Assembly (NCBI GenBank): GCA_021732785.1
Contig: JAKFUG010000022.1
Coordinates: 155,208-219,207, forward strand
Direction: 5' to 3'
DNA: 64,000 nt
From: Planctomycetaceae bacterium
GTDB lineage: Bacteria > Planctomycetota > Planctomycetia > Planctomycetales > Planctomycetaceae
Notes under the pieces: generated by a model
Told to the model about the DNA's origin: nothing
The model's input: the letters and a program-made list of their open reading frames with translations, nothing else
The model's database searches: none
Position numbers and translations under genes: made by a program
Part shown: piece by piece, positions 53,495 to 61,629 of the stretch
Position numbering within the stretch: position 1 is the first letter of the stretch
How the letters are laid out: each line of letters opens with the position of its first letter

Positions 53495-54442
53495 TTACCG
53501 TCGGCGCGACGACGTTTCTTTTAGTCGGGCCGCACTGGCTGATGACGCATTCAACGGACGGCGCGTGATTTCCTGCCAGTGCCGGATATCGATTTCATAC
53601 GGGCCGCTGGGGCGATCGAAGCTGCCGAACTCGGCGAGATATTTGTTGAGTCGACCGAGCTTTTGCGTGGGCGTTAATTCCCCCGGATGCTGAGTGCCCG
53701 GTGCGCGGCCCCACAGAATGCGCGTGCCGGTTTGCGTTTCGAGATCGAATTGCAAGGCATCGCTCTCGGTCGCTGCCGACACATTTTGCGGGGCGATAAT
53801 GGTGGCCACCTGCAACTGTTTCCATTTGGGAGCCAGCAATTCCGCCAGCTTCGCGGCCGCGGTCACGGCGGGGTCATCCCAGCGCTGTCCGGCCCCATTT
53901 TGCGGCGTGGATGTGATCCCCTTCACCGCGATGTATTCCGACGCATCGGCTTTCGAGAAATCTTGCGGCGGCAGCAGGATGCCGTCTTTATCCACCGCAT
54001 AGTAACCGTTGGGAACATGCACCAGTGCCACCGGTTGACGGTATTCCACGGTCACCTTCACTGCGGACGGAAACTCGTTCCGCACTTCCACGACGCGGGC
54101 AATCCATGGATGCAGCGCGAACCCTTCGGCCAGCCGCCGTGGCAAGTCCCGGTCGAGAACCGACAGCTCATTCGGTAACTCGGCCCGCTTCTGCACCTGC
54201 TCGAACAGATCCGCGGGAATGGGGGCGACCGGCGCGGGATCGATCACCACTTTGTCGAGCGCCAAGCGGTATTCGTCGCGCGATTCCAGCTTGGGCAACT
54301 GGCGATAGAGCCACGGTGCCAGCACGGGGATGGATGCCAATAGCGCAAATCGAAGCAAACGTGACGGCTGAAACAACCACTCACGAAATTCTTCGACCGT
54401 GTTCTGATTCTTATCGTCGGATTTCTTCGTGGCGCGCGCCAT
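53495..54442 (-). CDS. ftsQ: FtsQ/DivIB-like cell division protein
   Basis: This 315-residue protein has one membrane segment (LLRFALLASIPVLAPWLY, about residues 29-46), with a POTRA-like region and an FtsQ-type domain outside. The diagnostic segment is HPWIARVVEVRNEFPSAVKV, followed by TVEYRQPVALV and YYAVDKDGILLP, which matches the FtsQ beta domain. In other bacteria FtsQ recruits FtsL and FtsB to the divisome. Here the gene follows ddl, as in a dcw cluster, but ftsA and ftsZ do not follow. The ATG at 54442 is used. A family J hairpin lies between ddl and this gene. Confidence 0.85.
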   Translation of the reverse strand: MARATKKSDDKNQNTVEEFREWLFQPSRLLRFALLASIPVLAPWLYRQLPKLESRDEYRLALDKVVIDPAPVAPIPADLFEQVQKRAELPNELSVLDRDLPRRLAEGFALHPWIARVVEVRNEFPSAVKVTVEYRQPVALVHVPNGYYAVDKDGILLPPQDFSKADASEYIAVKGITSTPQNGAGQRWDDPAVTAAAKLAELLAPKWKQLQVATIIAPQNVSAATESDALQFDLETQTGTRILWGRAPGTQHPGELTPTQKLGRLNKYLAEFGSFDRPSGPYEIDIRHWQEITRRPLNASSASAARLKETSSRRR

Positions 54443-54484
54443 CACCCTGCCGTTCCGGTCGTTGTGGGAGCATGTCTTCCGAAG

Positions 54485-54506
54485 CCCAGGGATTCTGATC
54501 CCTGGG
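54485..54506. repeat. CCCAGGGAT hairpin, family J, copy 5
   Basis: A perfect nine-base stem with a TCTG loop lies between the ddl stop (54564) and the ftsQ-like start (54442), read on the minus strand. It could attenuate transcription within the cluster. Confidence 0.75.
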
Positions 54507-54563
54507 TCTCTTCATTCCCATCGGCGCGCAAAGTGACGCGAAACGACTCGGACCGCAGTCGGT

Positions 54564-55562
54564 TCAGCGCTGTTCCGGCATGCGGCGGGCAACTGCCGGA
54601 TTCTGCAAAAGATACGGGCGCGGCGGACGTCCGGAAAATGCGGCAGCAATGGTGCGTTCGCAAAATTCGGCAAAATCGATTCCCATGCGCGCCGCGGCCT
54701 TGGGAACCAGACTGTGGTCCGTCATGCCGGGAATCGTGTTCACTTCCAGCACCCATGGGAAGTTCTGCTCATCGAGTCGCAAGTCGACCCGCGCCATACC
54801 GCGTGTCTGCAACGCACGACACGCGTCCTTTGCCATGTCTTCGATTAACGTCAACACGGCACGCGGGGCGTCTGTGTCGAAGCGGTACTGCGTGGCATCA
54901 TCATCGTACTTGGCGTGATAGTCGTAAAACTCGCGCGGGGTTTCGATTTGAATCGGCGGCAGCACCAGATCATCGAGCAGCCCGACCGTCCATTCCGTGC
55001 CGGCGATAAATTCTTCCACCACTCCAAAACTATCGTACTGAAAGCACAGTGACAGCGCGGCGGCTAGGTCTTCCTGCCGGCGAACAATCGAGATTCCGAG
55101 GCTCGACCCTTGCGAATCGGGCTTCACCACCAGCGGGAAACCGATTTGTGCGACCATACGGCGGATCCGCGCGGCATCATCGGCATAGTGAATCAGCACA
55201 TACGACGGCGTGGCGACACCGAACTGCGTCATCCGTTCTTTCGCCGCCGACTTGCTGAAGGCGAGCCGCGACGTGGTGGCGTCGCTGCCGGTGTAAGGAA
55301 TCCCGGCTTGATCGAGAATCTGTTGGACCTGACCGTCTTCACCGAAGCGGCCATGCAGAGCGAGAAACGCGACATCGAACTGCCGCCAGTCGAGGCTTTC
55401 GAGATCGATTTCTGCCGGATCGAGCGCGACGACCACATGCCCGCGGGACGCCAATGCGGCTTGGGCGCTGGCCCCGCTCTTCAAGCTGATGGCCCGCTCT
55501 TCGGAGTCACCGCCGGCCAGCAGCGCGATTCGCCAGGGAGTGTGGGGGATTGCATCTTTCAT
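54564..55562 (-). CDS. ddl: D-alanine-D-alanine ligase
   Basis: This 332-residue ATP-grasp enzyme joins two D-alanines for peptidoglycan. Family marks are LLAGGDSEERAISLKSG, FLALHGRFGEDG, PLVVKPDSQGSSLGIS, EFIAGTEWTVGLL and, near the C terminus, WVLEVNTIPGMTDHSLVP, which supplies the metal-binding Glu and Asn. AAGGA lies 9 bases before the ATG at 55562, which is therefore chosen over the ATG at 55571. It belongs to the murC-murB-ddl-ftsQ order. Its presence argues that the organism retains peptidoglycan precursor synthesis. Confidence 0.95.
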   Translation of the reverse strand: MKDAIPHTPWRIALLAGGDSEERAISLKSGASAQAALASRGHVVVALDPAEIDLESLDWRQFDVAFLALHGRFGEDGQVQQILDQAGIPYTGSDATTSRLAFSKSAAKERMTQFGVATPSYVLIHYADDAARIRRMVAQIGFPLVVKPDSQGSSLGISIVRRQEDLAAALSLCFQYDSFGVVEEFIAGTEWTVGLLDDLVLPPIQIETPREFYDYHAKYDDDATQYRFDTDAPRAVLTLIEDMAKDACRALQTRGMARVDLRLDEQNFPWVLEVNTIPGMTDHSLVPKAAARMGIDFAEFCERTIAAAFSGRPPRPYLLQNPAVARRMPEQR

Positions 55563-55613
55563 GGGGCACATCCTTGTGCGGTCAATGACGGCGATGATGG
55601 TGATGGCAGAGAG

Positions 55614-56582
55614 TTATGGCGTTGCCGCGTCGCTCCGAAGTTCCGCGAGCAATCGGGAAATCGCCTCATGTCCTGCCGCCGTTTGACGGACGACCAGCGA
55701 CACCGTGGAATCAAAGCCTCGAATAGTCGCCATGCCGCCTTGAACATCCCACGCTTCACCGACGGAAAGTTTTTGCAGTCTCTCAATCAGCGGCTTGAAC
55801 ACCGGTCGCTGCGTGGCCGCGTCCACTTCCACTAAATCCTGCACGGCATAGACACGAACATTCAGCGCGGTGGCATCCATCGCGACTTTGGGCTGGTTGG
55901 CCGGTGTCAACGGAGGAAGCGGCGAGGGCGGGACCAGCGCTGGCCCCGCATTTTTCATCACAGCATTCGACATGGGGGAGATGGGGCGAATCGGGCTGGC
56001 ACCGATCAGGACCAAATCTTGACGCATCGCAAAGTTGAGTTTCGCGGGTTCGGTGATCTGACGGATCGCATCTTCAACGGGCGTGTCCTGGAGTTCCAGC
56101 GAAATCGGCATCAGCAAGGGTGCGGCGGTGGCGGCGACCGTCTCCGCATCGAGTACCAGTTGCAATCCGGCTTGATTGGCAATGGCCTTCAGGATTTCCT
56201 GGCGCGTTTGCTGGACCGCTTTGACGCTGACCCGCGACACGGCGGCTTTCTCAAGAATTAAACCATCGGCAGCGATCACGCCTTTGGGAGCCGTCGGCAT
56301 ATCGGAGACGGCTTTGGGAAGTGTTGCCGATGCGTTCGGATCGATGGCATTAAAATGAAACTCGAATTTGCGTCCGCGCTTCGGATCGATCGTCACCCCG
56401 GTGGCATCACCGGTGGTTTGCAACGAAGGGGTGGCGACAACGGTTTGCTTGCCCTGTTCGTCGACTTCGACGATCCGCACTTGAATCAGATAGTAGCGCG
56501 GTTCGGGGGCCGGAGTGGGAGCGGGAACGGTTTGTCCCCAGGCCACGCACAGCGCGAATGCAATCCCGGCACCGTTCATCAT
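55614..56582 (-). CDS. Secreted STN-like protein inside the mur-ddl-ftsQ cluster
   Basis: This 322-residue protein has a signal peptide (GAGIAFALCVAWGQTVPAP). Residues about 145-220 (QEILKAIANQAGLQLVLDAE, then ISLELQDTPVEDAIRQI) resemble the secretin/TonB short N-terminal (STN) domain. The rest is Pro-rich linker and a C-terminal domain with FKPLIERLQKLSVGEAWDV. GGAGGAG 6-12 bases upstream of the ATG at 56582 is one of the best ribosome binding sites in the window. It lies between murB and ddl on the same strand. I do not know its function; no division or cell-wall role is shown, only implied by position. Confidence 0.65.
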   Translation of the reverse strand: MMNGAGIAFALCVAWGQTVPAPTPAPEPRYYLIQVRIVEVDEQGKQTVVATPSLQTTGDATGVTIDPKRGRKFEFHFNAIDPNASATLPKAVSDMPTAPKGVIAADGLILEKAAVSRVSVKAVQQTRQEILKAIANQAGLQLVLDAETVAATAAPLLMPISLELQDTPVEDAIRQITEPAKLNFAMRQDLVLIGASPIRPISPMSNAVMKNAGPALVPPSPLPPLTPANQPKVAMDATALNVRVYAVQDLVEVDAATQRPVFKPLIERLQKLSVGEAWDVQGGMATIRGFDSTVSLVVRQTAAGHEAISRLLAELRSDAATP

Positions 56583-56735
56583 CCCAACTCCTCCATGAGC
56601 AGAGATCGACGGCAATGAGGAATCTTCCCCACTGACGACGCTCAACCACGATCGCCAGCGACTTCAGCGCTGGAAGACCGCCTGGCTGTTATCCGCCATC
56701 CTCGAAACGAGTTAGGCGCGAATTTGCAGCGGCTT

Positions 56736-57614
56736 CTACCAGATTTTGACTTCCGTCTCCAGAGGAACTCCGAATTGACTGGAAACCTTGGAACGGACCA
56801 GATCCATCAACCGGAGAACATCGGCGGAAGTGCATCCTGAATGCGTCACGATAAAGTTCGCATGACGGTCACTGACTTCCGCCCCGCCGATCCGTGTCCC
56901 TTTCAGACCGGCCTGTTCGATCAGCTCGCCCGCGGATAACCCTCTGGGATTCTTGAAGATACAGCCCGCTGACTGCGAGCTGAGCGGCTGCGAAGCCTTC
57001 TTGGTAATCCACAATTTCCGCAACCGATCGGCGATTTGATCGGGATCGTCCTTGTAAAGTTCGAATGTCACGTCGAGGACCAGCAGGTCGTCAATCCCCG
57101 ATTGCCGGTAGGAAAACGCCAAGTCGTCCTTCGCCCGGGTCACCGTTTCGCCCTGGTGGTTCATCAGTGTGGCACGGCTGACCAGCGAGCTGATTTCGCC
57201 GTGTCGACCGCCGGCGTTACCTTGGATAGCCCCGCCGATGGTCCCCGGGATTCCCGCCAGGTTTTCAAAACCCGCGAGCCCCGCCCGGACGGCTTCGGCA
57301 ATCACGTGCGAAAGGAGGGCACCGGCACCCGCCCGGAGGGACGTTCCGTCGACGGTCACTTCGGCAAAGGCCGAATCGCTGAGCCGAATCACGGCACCGC
57401 TCACGCCTTCGTCGCGAACGAGCAGATTCGAGCCGCTGCCAAGCAGATGAACCGCAATGCCTTGTTCGTGGCAGATGTGGAGGATCTGCTTCAGTTCATC
57501 CACACTACGCGGAGTGAGGAAGTACTGTGCGGGTCCGCCCACCTTCAGCCAGGTGTAGGACGCCAAGCTCTCGTTGCGGAGCAGAATCTCGGGGAAATCG
57601 TCGAGTGAATGCAT
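56736..57614 (-). CDS. murB: UDP-N-acetylenolpyruvoylglucosamine reductase
   Basis: This 292-residue flavoenzyme reduces the enolpyruvyl group to form UDP-N-acetylmuramic acid. The FAD-binding motif is [14 protein letters not shown], with [18 protein letters not shown] and SYRQSG. The C-terminal SAGCIFKNP and [14 protein letters not shown] supply the catalytic Ser or Cys region of the type II enzymes. The ATG at 57614 is 14-30 residues before the first conserved strand, as expected. It overlaps the murC 3' end by 110 bases, which is unusually long. Confidence 0.93.
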   Translation of the reverse strand: MHSLDDFPEILLRNESLASYTWLKVGGPAQYFLTPRSVDELKQILHICHEQGIAVHLLGSGSNLLVRDEGVSGAVIRLSDSAFAEVTVDGTSLRAGAGALLSHVIAEAVRAGLAGFENLAGIPGTIGGAIQGNAGGRHGEISSLVSRATLMNHQGETVTRAKDDLAFSYRQSGIDDLLVLDVTFELYKDDPDQIADRLRKLWITKKASQPLSSQSAGCIFKNPRGLSAGELIEQAGLKGTRIGGAEVSDRHANFIVTHSGCTSADVLRLMDLVRSKVSSQFGVPLETEVKIW

Positions 57615-59031
57615 GATGAACCTGGTCGATGTCGCCGGCACCCATAGTGAATAAAACGTCGCCGGGCCGTAGGTTATCCTCCAAAACCATCACAAGCTGG
57701 TCAAGCGAGGGGGAAAAATCCGCGGCGACATCCTGCTGGCGCAGTCGGTGGACAAGCTCTTCCGAAACGATCTGCGGTTCATCGGTGACGGCTTCGCGGG
57801 CTGCAAAAACGGGGGAAATCCACACCCGGTCGGCGGTTCCAAAACATCGCGAAAATTCAGTCATCAAGGCATTCGTGCGTGAAATCTGGTGCGGCTGAAA
57901 CGCGACGCACAACCGCCGTCGGCCGAATTTTTCCCGTGCTGCTTCCAATGTGGCTGCAATCGCAGTGGGATGATGAGCGTAGTCGTCCATTAAGGTGACA
58001 CCGCGCCAGGAACCGAGTTCTTCAAACCGTCGCCGAATGCCGGGGAACTCGGCGAGGCTGTGCCGAATCATTGTGGGCGAGACGCCAATCTCGAAGCACA
58101 TCGCCGCCGCCGCCAGTGCGTTGAGGACGTTGTGCTTGCCGTTCAGCGGGAGCGTGATTTCCGTCACGAACTGGCCGCGACGAAACGCCCGGAAGCGCGT
58201 TCCGTAGCCAGTGCGACGGACATCGCCCGCCCACCAGTCCGCGTCCATCGACCAGCCGAACGTCATCACCGGTGCCGGACAGGAGCGAGCGACTTCCCGC
58301 GCAGCCACATCTTCGGCCCGTGTGAGCAGCAAGCCATTCGGTCGCACCTGCGCCGCAAACTCGGCGAATGCGGCGATCATGTCGTGCTGGTTGGTGAAGC
58401 AATCGAAGTGATCGGGTTCGACGCTGAGAATCGCCGCATATTGGGGCGAAAATTCGAGAAAGCTGCGCTGAAATTCACAGCTTTCCACGACGAACAAATC
58501 GCCGTGGCCACCCCAGGCGCTCAGGCCGCTGTCGCACCGTTCGGCACCGAAAATCGCCGAGGGGGACAGGCCCGCGTCGGTCAAAATCGTAGCGGTCATC
58601 GCCGTGGTGGTGCTTTTGCCATGCGTGCCCGCGATACAGACCCCGCGGCGGCCTTGCATCAGTGTTCCGAGCATCTGCGTGTAGCTTAACTCCGATTGGC
58701 CACGAGCCGCGGCGATGTGCCGTTCAGGGTTGCCGGCGGGAATCGCCGGGCTGTAAACGAGAACATCGGCGCTCTGGGGGACGTTTTCCGCCGCGTGTCC
58801 CTGATGAAATGCGAATCCGCGATCCATCAGCGATTGAATCGCTGCGGGCGGCGGGTTGAGATCGGACCCACTCAGTTTCCAGCCGAGGCCGTGCAGCAGT
58901 TCCGCCAGACCGCGCATGCCCGATCCGCATACGCCCACCAAATGGGCGGTAAGCGGCGACAACTCCACAGAATGCGTCCCGGGCAAGGGGATGACGTCGG
59001 GAGCCACAGTCTCGTGAGACCATTCAGTCAT
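57505..59031 (-). CDS. murC: UDP-N-acetylmuramate-L-alanine ligase
   Basis: This 508-residue Mur ligase adds L-alanine to UDP-MurNAc. It has the N-terminal Rossmann-like start [17 protein letters not shown], the ATP loop [12 protein letters not shown] (residues 134-145), [33 protein letters not shown] and the end GAGDIDQV. The start used is the ATG at 59031, with AAGGATGG about 10 bases upstream; the frame is open further. About 29 residues after GAGDIDQV extend the C terminus into the start of murB. It is the first gene of the cluster in this window. Confidence 0.95.
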   Translation of the reverse strand: MTEWSHETVAPDVIPLPGTHSVELSPLTAHLVGVCGSGMRGLAELLHGLGWKLSGSDLNPPPAAIQSLMDRGFAFHQGHAAENVPQSADVLVYSPAIPAGNPERHIAAARGQSELSYTQMLGTLMQGRRGVCIAGTHGKSTTTAMTATILTDAGLSPSAIFGAERCDSGLSAWGGHGDLFVVESCEFQRSFLEFSPQYAAILSVEPDHFDCFTNQHDMIAAFAEFAAQVRPNGLLLTRAEDVAAREVARSCPAPVMTFGWSMDADWWAGDVRRTGYGTRFRAFRRGQFVTEITLPLNGKHNVLNALAAAAMCFEIGVSPTMIRHSLAEFPGIRRRFEELGSWRGVTLMDDYAHHPTAIAATLEAAREKFGRRRLCVAFQPHQISRTNALMTEFSRCFGTADRVWISPVFAAREAVTDEPQIVSEELVHRLRQQDVAADFSPSLDQLVMVLEDNLRPGDVLFTMGAGDIDQVHHAFTRRFPRDSAPQRELGVLHLAEGGRTRTVLPHSA

Positions 59032-59362
59032 GCGGGTGAGCCATCCTTGGCGGAACGCGGGGAAGTTGACGGCGTTCAAAATCAGCAGAGAACCAACAGC
59101 GTCATTCCTCCGCGACGAGTGGTATCGAAAGTTTCTTAACCGGACAGGAGGCCGCGACGCCAATCGGAGAAACTTGCCGCTTCAACAATGGGCTGCAAGA
59201 CGGCTAAACAGAATGGGCAAGTTGCACCATCGAGGCTCGCGCGAAATTATGAGAATTGTTCCGGCGATCACCAACCCCAGTTTTCCGCGGATTTCTCAAT
59301 GCGAAAGCCCGGCATCGGGTTGATGCCGGGCTTTGCGGGGAGTGAGGTCCAGTCAGACCGAG
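59032..59362. other. Gap upstream of murC with a terminator for the preceding gene
   Basis: This 331-base stretch contains the terminator at 59304-59334 and, closer to murC, its ribosome binding site. The promoter of the murC-ftsQ cluster should lie here, but no clear pair of hexamers was found. Confidence 0.5.
59304..59334 (-). terminator. Intrinsic terminator of the amidotransferase-like gene
   Basis: A perfect 13-base stem (59304-59316 with 59322-59334) has a five-base loop. It lies 28 bases after the stop at 59363 on the minus strand. The minus-strand exit reads TTTCGCATT, so the U tract is short. Confidence 0.8.
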
Positions 59363-60130
59363 TTATGCCGCGGCGCGGGTCGGCATTTGCAGGATCGCAG
59401 GTTGTTCGCCGGCACAGGCGGCCATGAATTCCTGGAAGATCTGCATGTCGAGCGCCGACGAGGTTTCGCCTTCCGGATGCCATTGCACGCCGAGGCAGAA
59501 CCAGCGCGGATCGCTGGATTCGAAGCACTCGATCACGCCGTCCGTGGCCTTTGCCGAGACTTTGAACTGCGGGGCGAGGTGCTGCACCGCCATGTGGTGC
59601 TCGCTGTTGACGCGGATTTCGCCGGGGCCGTAGATGTCCCAGCAACGGGTCCCTTCGACGATTTCGATGATGTGACGATTGTGCTTTTCCACCGGATCGC
59701 GGTGATGCAACGCCTTCGGCACTTCTTCAGTCACGTGTTGGTAGAGTGTGCCGCCACAGACCACGTTCAGCGTCTGCATGCCGGCCCCGATGGCAACGAT
59801 GGGCATCTTCATCTCGACGGCCATCTTGCACAATCGGCGATCGAATTCCTCACGGCGGATGGGCATCGGGCGAGTGTGCGGATGGGGTTGCATCCCCATT
59901 TTTACCGGGTCGAGATCCTGCGTACAACCGGCGAGAACGAGGCCGTCGCACATCTGCAAGGCTTGTTTCAGATCGGCGTCGCTGGACAGCGGGGACAGCA
60001 GGAACGGCAGCCCGCCCGCTGCGGTGATCGAGTCATAGTAGCCCGTGTTGAACCAGCTCAGAGCACAACCATCCTTCTTGGAAGGACGGAAGTCGCCATT
60101 GATCGCGATGACCGGTTTCGATTTCTGCAT
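59363..60130 (-). CDS. Class I glutamine amidotransferase-like (PuuD-type) protein lacking the catalytic cysteine
   Basis: This 255-residue protein resembles the gamma-glutamyl-GABA hydrolase PuuD family. The segment that carries the nucleophile in active members (ICRG in E. coli PuuD) reads IVAIGAGMQTLNV here, so Cys is replaced by Gly and the following Arg by Ala. The later His/Glu pair is kept in GVQWHPEG, and the substrate-side motif is VNSEHHM. The fold is therefore intact but the usual hydrolase mechanism should not work. It may be a pseudoenzyme or use another chemistry. AAAAGGA supports the ATG at 60130. The gene stands alone before a terminator. Confidence 0.8.
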   Translation of the reverse strand: MQKSKPVIAINGDFRPSKKDGCALSWFNTGYYDSITAAGGLPFLLSPLSSDADLKQALQMCDGLVLAGCTQDLDPVKMGMQPHPHTRPMPIRREEFDRRLCKMAVEMKMPIVAIGAGMQTLNVVCGGTLYQHVTEEVPKALHHRDPVEKHNRHIIEIVEGTRCWDIYGPGEIRVNSEHHMAVQHLAPQFKVSAKATDGVIECFESSDPRWFCLGVQWHPEGETSSALDMQIFQEFMAACAGEQPAILQMPTRAAA

Positions 60131-60634
60131 GCGTAGACATCCTTTTCTGGCCCGGCTACATCCCTGTGCCGGAGTCGAACCGCAAGACCGAATCCGAAAT
60201 GAACCATTTCGGATCCAACCGTTCCCCCCAAGTGGAACGACATTTCCCCTCGTCAAAAGCGGAGGCGGATGCGAGAATGCGGATCGAATTGAACACGACT
60301 CAGCGTGTCCGACAACCCTCCGTGGCTCACACACCCGACTCCTTCAGGTGGACACTTCCACACGGGAAGCATCATCCTCCGTCCCGGCGGCAAAAGCTGC
60401 CGAAGCGGCTGACGGGCTAACTTTAGGGATTGAAAGGTCAGCCGTCAAAGAAAAACACCATTTTGGGGGGCAGACGCCGTTGAGTCACCAGATGTAGTGG
60501 GTCCTTCACATTCGTGACCTCCGTATTACCTGTCCCAAAGAACGGCAGACTCCACGGAATAGCAGTGCGATTTGCATCGCAAGGTGCTATCTGATAATAT
60601 GTTACGGCGGATTTTGTTCGTGGGGTAATGTCCC
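60131..60634. other. Divergent gap between the amidotransferase-like gene and tsaE
   Basis: This 504-base stretch holds the inverted repeat at 60192-60214 in the leader of the minus-strand gene. The right part, from about 60430, is less GC-rich than the surrounding genes, which is consistent with a promoter for tsaE. No gene or tRNA was found, although GGTTCGACTCC on the minus strand looks superficially like a T arm. Confidence 0.5.
60192..60214. promoter_or_regulatory. Inverted repeat in the leader of the amidotransferase-like gene
   Basis: Perfect ten-base arms ATCCGAAATG and CATTTCGGAT are separated by three bases. It is 60-85 bases upstream of the start at 60130 on the minus strand. It is a candidate operator or RNA hairpin; it matches no repeat family elsewhere in the window. 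Confidence 0.45.
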
Positions 60635-61093
60635 GTGTGGGAAATCGATTGGCAATCCGAATCTGAGACAGAAGTCACCGGCTGTGCGCTCGCGGCGGCG
60701 TTGCGTCCGGGAGATGTCATCGCGCTGGTCGGTGACCTTGGGGCAGGCAAAACACGATTGGTCCAAGCCGTCGCGAAGGCCCTGGGGGTGCCGGATGAAG
60801 TCGTTCACAGCCCCACCTTCACCCTGATCCACGAATACCCGGCGGTGTTTCCGATCCGGCATTGCGATGCTTACCGTCTCCGCAACCCCGAGGAATTCGC
60901 CGATCTCGGACTCGATGAACTCTTCGGCATGGACGGCGTCGCTTTCGTCGAATGGGCCGACCGCGTGACCCATGACTTACCGCGGGATCATCTGCGGATC
61001 GAATTGTCGGTGACCGGCCTTACGACACGTCACGCCTGTTTCACCGCGACGGGACCACGGTCCGCGGAAATCCTTCGCCAGCTTCAAGGATGA
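60635..61093 (+). CDS. tsaE: tRNA threonylcarbamoyladenosine biosynthesis ATPase
   Basis: This 152-residue protein is a small ATPase needed with TsaB, TsaC and TsaD for the t6A modification at position 37 of ANN-decoding tRNAs. The P-loop is GDLGAGKTRL (33-42), followed by the family motif HSPTFTLIHEY (58-68). HCDAYRL is the switch region and FVEWADR (104-110) the Walker B-like end. The start is a GTG at 60635; an ATG at 60628 is out of frame. A secreted protein gene follows 6 bases after its stop. Confidence 0.93.
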   Translation: MWEIDWQSESETEVTGCALAAALRPGDVIALVGDLGAGKTRLVQAVAKALGVPDEVVHSPTFTLIHEYPAVFPIRHCDAYRLRNPEEFADLGLDELFGMDGVAFVEWADRVTHDLPRDHLRIELSVTGLTTRHACFTATGPRSAEILRQLQG

Positions 61094-61099
61094 TTCAGA

Positions 61100-61543
61100 A
61101 TGCGCATGACTCGCTGGGCTTTGCCGTTCCTCATCGGCTTCGTCGTGACAAGTTCGTTTGCCGCTCCTCCCGCACCGCTGCCCAGGATTCATCCGCGGGT
61201 CTTCGACTTAATCGTCGGTTGGTCCTCCGATGATGAAGACCTGGTCGCGACGGAAATCAATCTGGATGCCGTTGCCAAAAATGCGAACCAATTCGATTTC
61301 ACGGAGGTGCGACAGGACGGTGATTGGGTCACCTGTCCGAACGATGAAGGCCAGGGCTTCCTGCGGTTTCGACCGATTCCGTGTGACACGAAATCTCATG
61401 CCGTCGAGTTTCAATCCAACGGCGGCGGGACATGGACGACAGCGAACGTGATTGAGTTCGTGATCGATCAGCGCACAGTCTTGAAGCAGGGGAAACCGCA
61501 ATCACTGCGTGTGCTGCGCGTCACGGCGATTTCTCAGAAGTAA
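61100..61543 (+). CDS. Secreted protein of unknown function downstream of tsaE
   Basis: This 147-residue protein has a signal peptide (MRMTRWALPFLIGFVVTSSFAA). The mature part has acidic SSDDEDLVATEINLDA, then a beta-rich region with two cysteines (CPNDEG and IPCDTKS) that could form a disulfide. AAGGA upstream supports the ATG at 61100 (or 61106). The tsaE stop is only 6 bases away, so they are probably co-transcribed. I recognise no family. Confidence 0.6.
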   Translation: MRMTRWALPFLIGFVVTSSFAAPPAPLPRIHPRVFDLIVGWSSDDEDLVATEINLDAVAKNANQFDFTEVRQDGDWVTCPNDEGQGFLRFRPIPCDTKSHAVEFQSNGGGTWTTANVIEFVIDQRTVLKQGKPQSLRVLRVTAISQK

Positions 61544-61629
61544 TGGCGCGTTGTCCCCAGTGTTTGGCGCGTGGTAAACTTCGTAGAACATGAAATTCTC
61601 AGATCGCGATTTTTCTCAGGGTGACGTCC

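Noticed and set aside
60150..60185. A tRNA-like T-arm on the minus strand (GGTTCGACTCC)
   Set aside because: The T stem has two mismatches, and no acceptor, D or anticodon arms can be placed around it.
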